A DNA stretch of 64,000 nucleotides, taken from contig CAUZDW010000014.1 of assembly GCA_963578825.1 (NCBI GenBank), positions 30,509-94,508 on the forward strand, given 5' to 3'. The notes under the pieces were generated by a model. It was not told the DNA's origin. It did not search any database and was given only the letters and a program-made list of their open reading frames with translations. Positions 25,814-33,923 of this stretch are shown in pieces. Every line of letters begins with the position of its first letter. Positions within the stretch are counted from its first letter, which is position 1. This DNA comes from JAJDNS01 sp963578825. GTDB lineage: Bacteria > Acidobacteriota > Vicinamibacteria > Fen-336. A program made the position numbers and the translations under genes.

Positions 25814-26030
25814 GGCCTGATCCCCCTCGCTTCCCAGCATCCTGGGTCGGGAAGAGGAATCCCCTTGCCAGTCGCCAGGGCCGGCCAGTCAAGTCGAATC
25901 AGAAGAGTGGGTTATGGAGATATCGATGCCGAGATCGTGGTGGGAGAAGTAGGGTCAGCGGCCCTGCGCGTCGGAAAAACGGACTTTGGTCGGGCTGGGG
26001 ACCGGCGGGTCCGGTGGGGCCGGCCGGGCG

Positions 26031-29000
26031 TCAGTCGGAGCGGTCGAGGATCGAGTAGACCACAGGGATGATGACGAGGGTCAGCAGGGTCGAGATGAGC
26101 AGCCCCCCGATGACCGTCATGGCCATGGGCGCGCGCAGCTCGCTTCCCTCGCCGTGACTGATGGCCATCGGGAGAAGACCGAGCACCGTGGTGGCGGTCG
26201 TCATGAGGATCGGACGCAGCCGGACTTGACCGGCCTTCTTGAGGGCCTCGAGCTTGGCGAGGCCGTCGGCACGGAGGCGGTTCGTGTAGTCGATGAGGAT
26301 GATGGCATTGTTGACGACGATCCCCGCCAGCAGGATGACGCCGATCAGGACGACGACGCTCAGCGAGATCTGCAGGATCAAGAGCGTGGCCACCACGCCG
26401 ATCAGCGAGAACGGGACGGAGAAGAGGATCACGAAGGGGTGAAGCAGCGACTCGAACTGGGACGCCATCACCAGGTAAACCATGAAGATAGCCAGAAGGA
26501 TGGCGAAGCGCATGCTCGCGAACGAGGTCTCCATCTCCGCCCGCTGTCCTCCGAGGCGGGCCTCGAAGCCCAGGGGGAACGTCATCTCGTCGAGGGCCGC
26601 CTGGATGTCGTTGGAGGCGCTGCCCAGATCGCGGCCGTCGAGGTTGGCGGTGATCAGAGCGACCCGCTCCCCGTCCGCCCGGCGGATCTCCGCCGGCCCC
26701 ATGGTCTCGGTGACCTCCGCAACCGCCGAGAGGGGGATGGAGGTCGAGCCGGCCTGGGCCACGCTGAGGTTGCGTAGATCGTCGGCGCTGTTCCGGTACT
26801 CCTCCTGGGCCCGGAGCCGGATGTCGATCGTCCGGTCCTCGCGGGTGATGTCCGTCACGATGTCGCCCAGCACCTTCGACCGCACCACCGAGGCCACCTG
26901 CTGGACGGACAGTCCCAGCGTCGCCAGCCGGTCGCGGTTGAAGCGGATTTGCAGCTCCGGGTTGCCGCCCTCGGTCGAGGACTTGACGTCGACCAGCCCG
27001 GGGATCTCCTCCATGCGCCTCATCGCCTCATCCGCGAGCCGCTCCAGGAGCTTCAGGTTGAAGCCGCGGATCTCCAGCTCGATCGGCGTCTTGAAGCTGA
27101 AGTACGAGGGTCGGCCGAAGAGGTAGGTGTATTCTCCGTCTCTGTCGAGCTCGGGACGCAGCGCATTCATGAGCGCCATCTCGCGTTCACGGGAGATGGG
27201 TGGGGCGAGGCGCAGGGTGATCTGCGAGAGGTTCTCGCGAAGCTCTCCCGCGATGCCACCCTGCTGGCGCGACGTGCCCGCCACCCCGTAGACCAGGGTC
27301 ACGCCGTCGAGGGCCGTCGCCGCTCTCTCGAGGTTGGCCAGGCGTCGCGAGGTGACGTCGAGGTGGGTTCCCGGCGGAAGCTCGGCGTCCACGAAGAACT
27401 CGCCCTGGATCAGCTCCGGAACCAGCTCGCGCCCGAGGGTGGGAACAAGACTGACGGCGCCGGCGAAGAGAAGAAGAGTCACCCCGAGCGTGAGCGCTCG
27501 ATGGCCGAAGGCGGCTTCGAGGATCCGAGGGTAGAGGCGCTGCACCCAGCCGAACCCGGCGTCGAAGAGACGGAAGGGGATTGCCAGAGCCCGGCCCACG
27601 CCGAAGCCGATGGCCTGTGCGGCCTTCTTCACGAGGCGTGTCAGCGCGAGAGTGATTGGGAAGAGGGCGCGGCCCAGAGCGCCTTGATCGGGCGTCGCCT
27701 CGACGTCGATCTTGCCGAGCTGACGCGAGGCCAGCATCGGGATCACGGTCAGCGCGACGATAAGGGAGACGGCGAGGGAGTAGGTAACGGTCATGGCCTG
27801 GTCGCCGAAGAGCTGACCCGCCACCCCCTCCACGAAGACGATGGGCACGAAGACGCAGATCGTGGTCATCGTGCTGGCGGTGACGGCCTGGCCGACCTCG
27901 CCCGAGCCGACCCGTGCCGCCTCGACGATGTCGAGCCCTTCGTCGCGCTTGCGCTGAATGGACTCCAGCACCACGATCGAGTTGTCGACCAGGAGGCCGA
28001 TGCCCAGTGTCAGGCCCCCGAGAGACATAATGTTGAGGGAGATGCCGGACATGTACATCAGGAGGAACGCGGCGACGACCGAGATCGGGATCGAGATCGC
28101 GATGATCGCCGTGGCCTTGAAGTTACGGAGGAACAGAGCCAGCACCAGCACCGCGAGGAGGCCGCCGATGAGCGCGCTCTGGAGCACGTCGGCGACGGAC
28201 TGGCGGATGTAGCGAGACTGGTCGGTGATGATCGTCAGGTCGAGTTGGCGCCCCGTGGCCTCGAGTCTCTTGCGGACGGGATCGAGCTGGGCCGTGACGC
28301 GATCGACGACGGTGACGGTGTTGGTCCCACCCTCCTTGTAGATCGCGATCTCGACTGCTTCTTGCCCATTGACGCGGGTGATGACCTCGCGTTCCTTGTG
28401 CCCGCGGACGATGCGCGCGATGTCCTTGAGCCGGACCGCTCCCTGGCCTCCGGAGTCGATGATGATCTCGTTCAGGTCCTGGGCCCGCTCGATCTCCATG
28501 ATCGTGCGAACCATGTACTCGGCCTGTCCGTCCTGCAGCCGCCCGCCGGTGAGGTTGACGTTCTCCTGGGCGAGACGGGCCACGATCTGCTCGACGCTCA
28601 GCCCGAGGCTGGCGATCCGGCGCTCGTTGATCTCGACCTGGATCTCCTCCTCGAGCCCGCCGGCGACGATGGCGGCAGCCACGCCCTCGACCCTCTCGAG
28701 AAGGCGCTTGACCTCGCGCTCTCCGATCAGGCGCAGGCGCACGAGCTCCTCTTCGCCGGTGAGGCCGATGCGCATCACGGGATCGAGCGAGGGGTCGTAG
28801 CGCAGCAGGATCGGGCGGACCGCGTCATCGGGCAGCTGCAGGAGGTCGAGCCTCTCGCGCACGTCCAGGGCGGCGAAGTCCATGTTCGTGCCCCAGCGGA
28901 ACTCGAGGTTGACCTCGCTCCGATCGGCTCTGGAGCTCGACGTGACGGAGACGACGCCGTTGACGACGCCGACGGTGTTCTCCACGGGACGGGTGAGCAG

Positions 29001-29183
29001 CGTCTCGATCTCGGCCGGCGCGGCGCCCTGGAGCTCGGTCCTGACCGTGAGCGAGGGGTAGGCGATGTCGGGGAGGAGGTCGACGGCCAGGTTACGGAAC
29101 GCGACGAGGCCGAAGATGATCGCGGCGAGCGCAAACACCGTCACTGTGACAGGGCGGCGCGTGGAGAAGTCGACGATCTTCAT
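26031..29183 (-). CDS. RND efflux pump, inner-membrane subunit (second pump of the operon)
   Basis: This 1,050-aa RND transporter starts at MKIVDFSTRRPVTVTVFALA. Earlier in-frame codons extend into the adaptor gene and are not used. It has the usual two halves, each with one plus five membrane helices and a large periplasmic loop. Helix 4 has LLVDNSIVVLESI, where the proton-relay position is Asp-Asn rather than the Asp-Asp of AcrB. The C-terminal half has GIVVNNAIILIDYTNRLR. It lies 23 bases after the adaptor gene, and a paralogous pump gene precedes that adaptor. Substrates are probably drugs, lipids or other hydrophobic compounds. No outer-membrane channel gene is nearby. Confidence 0.92.
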   Translation of the reverse strand: MKIVDFSTRRPVTVTVFALAAIIFGLVAFRNLAVDLLPDIAYPSLTVRTELQGAAPAEIETLLTRPVENTVGVVNGVVSVTSSSRADRSEVNLEFRWGTNMDFAALDVRERLDLLQLPDDAVRPILLRYDPSLDPVMRIGLTGEEELVRLRLIGEREVKRLLERVEGVAAAIVAGGLEEEIQVEINERRIASLGLSVEQIVARLAQENVNLTGGRLQDGQAEYMVRTIMEIERAQDLNEIIIDSGGQGAVRLKDIARIVRGHKEREVITRVNGQEAVEIAIYKEGGTNTVTVVDRVTAQLDPVRKRLEATGRQLDLTIITDQSRYIRQSVADVLQSALIGGLLAVLVLALFLRNFKATAIIAISIPISVVAAFLLMYMSGISLNIMSLGGLTLGIGLLVDNSIVVLESIQRKRDEGLDIVEAARVGSGEVGQAVTASTMTTICVFVPIVFVEGVAGQLFGDQAMTVTYSLAVSLIVALTVIPMLASRQLGKIDVEATPDQGALGRALFPITLALTRLVKKAAQAIGFGVGRALAIPFRLFDAGFGWVQRLYPRILEAAFGHRALTLGVTLLLFAGAVSLVPTLGRELVPELIQGEFFVDAELPPGTHLDVTSRRLANLERAATALDGVTLVYGVAGTSRQQGGIAGELRENLSQITLRLAPPISREREMALMNALRPELDRDGEYTYLFGRPSYFSFKTPIELEIRGFNLKLLERLADEAMRRMEEIPGLVDVKSSTEGGNPELQIRFNRDRLATLGLSVQQVASVVRSKVLGDIVTDITREDRTIDIRLRAQEEYRNSADDLRNLSVAQAGSTSIPLSAVAEVTETMGPAEIRRADGERVALITANLDGRDLGSASNDIQAALDEMTFPLGFEARLGGQRAEMETSFASMRFAILLAIFMVYLVMASQFESLLHPFVILFSVPFSLIGVVATLLILQISLSVVVLIGVILLAGIVVNNAIILIDYTNRLRADGLAKLEALKKAGQVRLRPILMTTATTVLGLLPMAISHGEGSELRAPMAMTVIGGLLISTLLTLVIIPVVYSILDRSD

Positions 29184-29206
29184 GGTGTCGGTTGCGGAGC
29201 TTAAGC

Positions 29207-30667
29207 CTAGGAGCCCGTGCTCGCAGGCGCACGCGGGAATTCGCTGCGGGCGCCACCGGGGCCTCTCCGACCACTGGGCCGACAGGAGATCTGGTCGGGC
29301 GCGTCGCGTCGCGGCTGGCACGTGCCGTCCATCTCACCCCTGGGAGTGGTGAACGAGCACGCGTCTCCCTCGGCCTTCGTCTCGCAGGCGACCAGCGCCT
29401 GGGGTGGCGGGCTGCGCCGGCCGCCGCGCCTCGGCGCACTTTCAAGAGCTGCAGCATCCAGAGTGCCGCCGGCCGTTGGCTGCCGCTGCCCCTGGCTTCC
29501 AGGAGCGCTGCTCCCACCGGGCGGACTGGCACCTTCTGCCCGCCGAGGGGGGGCCTGCTCGGCCCCGGGGCCCTCCAGGATCCGGATAGGCGTGCCGTCG
29601 CTGAGGCCGTCCTGGCCGACGACGATCACGCGGTCGTTCTCGTCGAGGCCGGAGGCGACCTCCACGATGTCGGCCTCCTCGAACCCGAGCTCCACTGGCC
29701 GTCGTGCGGCCACGCCGTCGTTCACGATGTACACGGTGTCGCCCAGGCTCTCGAGCGAAAGCGCCGATTTGGGGATCGTGAGCGCCTTCTCGTGGCGATC
29801 GACCTCCAGATAGATGCTGGCGAACATTCCGGGCCGCAGCCTAGCGCGACCCTGGACCTCGAGAGTGACCCGGATCGTGCCGGTCGTGGCGTCGACGACG
29901 GGGCTCAGGCGGAGGACCCTGGCCGGGAAGCGCTCGTCGGGCCAGGCCTCGACCGTCAGGTATGCCGGCTGGCCCTTGCGGAGGCGGGGAAGCTCCTTCT
30001 CAGGAACCTGGATCTTGCACAGAAGCGGGTCGAAGTCGGAGATGCGGAAGAGGGCCTGATTGACGGTGACGTTGTCGCCCAGCCTGATGTTTCGGTCGAC
30101 GACGATCGCGGAAAACGGAGCCTTGATCTCGGTGTAGTCGAGCTGGACCTGGCGATCGACCAGGGTCGCCTCGGCCGACTCCCTGGCGGCCAGGGCGGCA
30201 TCGAAGTCGGCCTGGCTGATGAGCTGCTCCTCGTGGGTGTCCTGGGCGCGCCGGAAGGCCCGCTCCATCTCGCGGAGTCCGACCTCTGCGATCTTCACCT
30301 GCGCGCTGGTCTCTTTGGGGTCGATCCGCGCCATCACCTGGCCCTTCGCCACGCGCCGTCCCTCTTCGGTCAGGAGCTCCACGATCGGGCCCTGTGTGCG
30401 GGACACGATGACGACATCGTTCTCCGCCTCGAGCGTCCCGTTCGTCTGGATGTAGGACGCCACGGTCTCTCGCGCCACGGCGGCGACTTCGACGGGGACG
30501 GCCGCGCTCTCGCCTCCTCCTGGGCGCTGTCCCCCAGGGCCGCCGCGTGCCGAGGCACCGGGCGGGCGGGCGGAGCCGCCCCCGTTCCCGGTCTCCCCGC
30601 TGCAGCCGGCGAAGGTCAGTCCCAGGGCGAGTGTGGTCGCCATCAACGTAATGTGTCTCGTTTTCAT
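29207..30667 (-). CDS. RND adaptor (membrane-fusion) lipoprotein with a Cys-rich C-terminal tail
   Basis: This 486-aa periplasmic adaptor has the lipobox LTFAGC at the start, a Gly/Pro linker, then the standard order of lipoyl, hairpin and barrel parts: YIQTNGTLEAENDVVIVS, KAPFSAIVVDRNIRLGDNV and KIQVPEKELPRLRKG. After the last adaptor domain (about residue 360) comes a Pro/Gly/Gln-rich linker and a small module ACETKAEGDACSF, then DGTC and SCRP, with four cysteines. That ending is unusual for the family and may form a disulfide-bonded cap. It sits between two RND pump genes in one operon. Confidence 0.9.
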   Translation of the reverse strand: MKTRHITLMATTLALGLTFAGCSGETGNGGGSARPPGASARGGPGGQRPGGGESAAVPVEVAAVARETVASYIQTNGTLEAENDVVIVSRTQGPIVELLTEEGRRVAKGQVMARIDPKETSAQVKIAEVGLREMERAFRRAQDTHEEQLISQADFDAALAARESAEATLVDRQVQLDYTEIKAPFSAIVVDRNIRLGDNVTVNQALFRISDFDPLLCKIQVPEKELPRLRKGQPAYLTVEAWPDERFPARVLRLSPVVDATTGTIRVTLEVQGRARLRPGMFASIYLEVDRHEKALTIPKSALSLESLGDTVYIVNDGVAARRPVELGFEEADIVEVASGLDENDRVIVVGQDGLSDGTPIRILEGPGAEQAPPRRAEGASPPGGSSAPGSQGQRQPTAGGTLDAAALESAPRRGGRRSPPPQALVACETKAEGDACSFTTPRGEMDGTCQPRRDAPDQISCRPSGRRGPGGARSEFPRAPASTGS

Positions 30668-30680
30668 GTTCTCAATGTTC

Positions 30681-33600
30681 TCAGGCCGTCCGCACGACCC
30701 GGCCGAAGAAATCGGAGAGGTCGTCCATGAGGGAGTAGAAGGTGGGAATGACCAGCAGGGTCAGGCACGTCGACGCGGCGAGCCCTCCCAGGATCACGAG
30801 GCCGGTCGGCGCCCACTGGGCCGCTCGACCCTCCGCCTGACCGAGCCAGCCCGGGAAGAACAGCGGCGCCACCATCGGGAGGAGCCCGAGGATGGTCGTG
30901 AGGGCCGTCATCAGGATCGGGCGCAACCGATGGCGGCCTCCGAGGACGATGGCCTCGTTCCGGGGCATGCCCTGCGCCCGGAGGTGGTTGATGTGATCGA
31001 CGAGGACGATCGCGTTGTTCACGACGACACCGAGAAGGATGATCAGCCCGATGTTCGTGGTGCTGCTGAGCGGCTGGTTCACCAGCCGCAGTGCGATGCC
31101 CACCCCGATGAACGCGAAGGGGATGGAGAGCATGATCGTGAGCGGCTGGATGAAGCTCTCGAACAGAGCCGCCATGATCAGGTAGACCAAGAGGAGCGCC
31201 AGCCCCATCGCCAGCCACGCACCCTCCATGTCCTGCTGGGCCCACCGCACCCATCGGCCGAACTCCCACTCGTATCCGGGAGGCAGCGAGATCGAGCTCA
31301 AGATGCCCCGCACCTCTTCCATCATGCGGAAGTTCGTCGAGGCGGAAGTCGTGTTGGCGGTGATGTCGAGCTCGGGGCGGCGGTTTTCGCGCTCGATGGT
31401 GCTGGGGCCACTCTCGATCGAGAAGTCCGCGAGGGCATCGATCGGCTGCCGTCCGGCGCCCGTGGACACGGGCAGGCTGCGGAGCTGCCTGAGCGTGCGA
31501 CGGTCCTGCTCCCTGAACTGCACCACCAGGTCGACCTCGCGCTCGTCCGTCCGAATCTGGCTCACCGGGCGCGCCGTGAGGGCGCTCGAGACGGTCGCCG
31601 CCACCGCCTGGGTGCTGAGGCCCGACTGCGCCGCGCGCGCCCGCCGGGGAACGACGTGGATCTCGTCGTCTCCGCTGTCCAGGGAGGTGTCCACGTCCTT
31701 CACCCAGGGCAGCTGCTCCAGCGCGGACGCCACCTTGTTCGCCGCGAGCTCGAGTACGGCGATGTCGTCCCCGCTCACCTCGAGGCTGATGCCGGAGGAC
31801 GAGCCGCCGTGTCCTCGCGACTGGGCGATGCGGAAGTCGACGCCGGCCTTGACCGGCAGCAGTTGGCGGATCTGAGCCGTGATCTCCCGCGTCGTCCGGG
31901 CCGACTCCTCCTCGTCCTTGAGGAAGATCTCGAAGCGTCGTCCGCCTCCAAAGCCGCCACGGGAGCGCCCGCTCCGGCGGTCGTACTCGTAGACGAGGTC
32001 CGCGATCTCCAGCTCCTCCCGCCGGGGCTCGAGGAGCGCCCGGACCTCTTCGAAAAGAGCCGCCGTCTGCTCGAGCGAGTAGTGCTCTGGCGTGTCTACG
32101 TTGATGCGAACCTGTCGCTCCCGCGAGCCCGAGGTGAAGCTCCGCTCGATGCCGGAGAAGAGGGCATACGAGCCCCAGAGCATGAAGAGGATCGAGACGA
32201 GGAAGATGGGCCGATGGCGCAGGGTGAGACCGATGAGCCCTGCGTAGCTGCTGGAGAGCCAGTCGATGAAGGCGGCTCGATGGCGAGACTCTCCGGAAAA
32301 GATGATGGCCGCCACCATGGGAACCACGGTGAGCGCCACCAGGAGCGACGCCACCATCACGACGCACACGGTGACCCCGAGGTCCAACATGAAGCGCATC
32401 ATCCCGCCGCCCTGGGACGAGATGAAGAGGAGCGGAATGAAGACGCACAAGGTGGTGACGGTGGAGGCGATGATCGGCATCGCGACCTCGCTCGTGCCCC
32501 GCAGCGCCGCCGTCCGAGCATCCTCGCCGAGGTCCTGGACGTGACGGAAGATGGACTCGATCACGACGACCGAGTTGTCGACCAGCATTCCCAGGGCGAG
32601 CATCAGGCCCATAAGGCTCATGATGTTCAGCGTGATGTTGGATATCCCGGCTTGGCGTATGAGGTAGAGGATCGCGAAGGTGAAGACGACGCAGATCGGG
32701 ATGGCCACGGCCACCAGAAACGTGGTCCGGACCTTTCTCAGGAAGAAGAACAGGAACGCGACGGCGAGAAGGCCGCCCACGAGGCCCGCGTTTCGAAGCT
32801 GGCCGAGCCCCTTGCGCACGTCGACCGAGGAGTCCCGGTAGATACGTGTCTGCAGACCCTCAGCCTCGGGCATCGCGTGGATGAGGGCCAGCTCGGCCTT
32901 GGTGCGGTCGGCGACGGCCAGGAGATTGGCGCTGGAGGCTTTGTAGACCCGCACCGTGAACGCCTCCTGCCCGTTGAGGAAGTTGAACTCTTCCTGACGG
33001 GGGAAGCCGTAGGTCACCTCGGCCACGTCTCCGACCGTGAGCCCGATGGTGTTCAGGGGCTGGTTCCGGATCTCGTCCAGGCTCTGGTACTCCCCGATGC
33101 TGCGGACGAGCAGGCGGCGCGGCCCGTCTTCGATGTAGCCGCCGGACTGCGTGACGTTGGCCTCGCGGAGGGTCTGGGAGACCTGCCGGACGTCCACACC
33201 GTGGGCCTGGAGCCGGGATGGGATGAGGGCGACGCGCACCTGCGCCGGCACCAGTCCCCGCACCTGGGCCTGGGCCACTCCATCCAGCCGCTCGAGCCGC
33301 CGCTGCAGGACCTCCTCGACGAAGTGCTGCATCCGGTCCTTGGACCAGTCGGCCGTCACGTGGAAGCTCAGGACCGGCATGTCCTCGCTCTGGAATCGCC
33401 TCACGTAGACCCGGCGGAGGTCCGGCGGCAGGAGGTGGCGGACACGGTCGACGCGATCGCGGACCTCGACTGCGGCGAGATCCATGTCGGTCCCGTCCTT
33501 GAACGTGATGCTCACGTTGCCCTCACCGGACGACGCGCGTGCGCTCATCGTCTCGATGCCCTGGATCGTGCCCAGGGAGTCCTCGAGTGGCCGGACGATG

Positions 33601-33833
33601 CGCCGCTCCGTCTCCACCGGGGATGAGGAGGGGTAGGAGGCCCTGACCGACACCCTCGAGGAGGAGAAGGCCGGCAGATACTCGAGAGGCAACCGCGTGA
33701 GCGACACCCAGCCCAGTACCATGACGCCGAGCACGATCATCCCCATGGTGACGCGGCGCTCGACGGCGAAGCGCGCGATGGGGTTGATGCGGTGGCCCCC
33801 GTTGGGGGCCTTGTCGCCCTGGCTCTCTTTCAT
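30681..33833 (-). CDS. RND efflux pump, inner-membrane subunit (first pump of the operon)
   Basis: This 1,050-aa RND transporter heads a three-gene operon. Helix 1 follows FAVERRVTMGMIVLGVMVLG. Helix 4 reads MLVDNSVVVIESIFRHVQDL, again with Asp-Asn. The second half ends LGVVVNNAIVLVDHINHLRA and ILMTALTTILGLLPM. Thirteen bases separate it from the adaptor gene. It is clearly a paralogue of the pump at 26031 but not a close one, so a heteromeric pump as in MdtABC, or two alternatives sharing one adaptor, are both possible. A GGAA sequence abuts the ATG; the ribosome site is weak. Confidence 0.92.
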   Translation of the reverse strand: MKESQGDKAPNGGHRINPIARFAVERRVTMGMIVLGVMVLGWVSLTRLPLEYLPAFSSSRVSVRASYPSSSPVETERRIVRPLEDSLGTIQGIETMSARASSGEGNVSITFKDGTDMDLAAVEVRDRVDRVRHLLPPDLRRVYVRRFQSEDMPVLSFHVTADWSKDRMQHFVEEVLQRRLERLDGVAQAQVRGLVPAQVRVALIPSRLQAHGVDVRQVSQTLREANVTQSGGYIEDGPRRLLVRSIGEYQSLDEIRNQPLNTIGLTVGDVAEVTYGFPRQEEFNFLNGQEAFTVRVYKASSANLLAVADRTKAELALIHAMPEAEGLQTRIYRDSSVDVRKGLGQLRNAGLVGGLLAVAFLFFFLRKVRTTFLVAVAIPICVVFTFAILYLIRQAGISNITLNIMSLMGLMLALGMLVDNSVVVIESIFRHVQDLGEDARTAALRGTSEVAMPIIASTVTTLCVFIPLLFISSQGGGMMRFMLDLGVTVCVVMVASLLVALTVVPMVAAIIFSGESRHRAAFIDWLSSSYAGLIGLTLRHRPIFLVSILFMLWGSYALFSGIERSFTSGSRERQVRINVDTPEHYSLEQTAALFEEVRALLEPRREELEIADLVYEYDRRSGRSRGGFGGGRRFEIFLKDEEESARTTREITAQIRQLLPVKAGVDFRIAQSRGHGGSSSGISLEVSGDDIAVLELAANKVASALEQLPWVKDVDTSLDSGDDEIHVVPRRARAAQSGLSTQAVAATVSSALTARPVSQIRTDEREVDLVVQFREQDRRTLRQLRSLPVSTGAGRQPIDALADFSIESGPSTIERENRRPELDITANTTSASTNFRMMEEVRGILSSISLPPGYEWEFGRWVRWAQQDMEGAWLAMGLALLLVYLIMAALFESFIQPLTIMLSIPFAFIGVGIALRLVNQPLSSTTNIGLIILLGVVVNNAIVLVDHINHLRAQGMPRNEAIVLGGRHRLRPILMTALTTILGLLPMVAPLFFPGWLGQAEGRAAQWAPTGLVILGGLAASTCLTLLVIPTFYSLMDDLSDFFGRVVRTA

Positions 33834-33923
33834 TTCCGCGCCTTTGTCTTTCCGCGCCCGGGGACCGCCCCTGCCCGGGCTGCTCGGCCCCTGCCGCTCC
33901 GGGAGCCGTAGGAAGCCTAGATA

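Noticed and set aside
26949..29204. A 751-codon + strand frame opposite the second RND gene
   Set aside because: Same composition artefact as above. The RND protein on the - strand is complete.
30633..33626. A 997-codon + strand frame opposite the first RND gene
   Set aside because: Low-complexity, Arg/Glu/Asp/His-rich product with no domain. It mirrors the RND coding strand.
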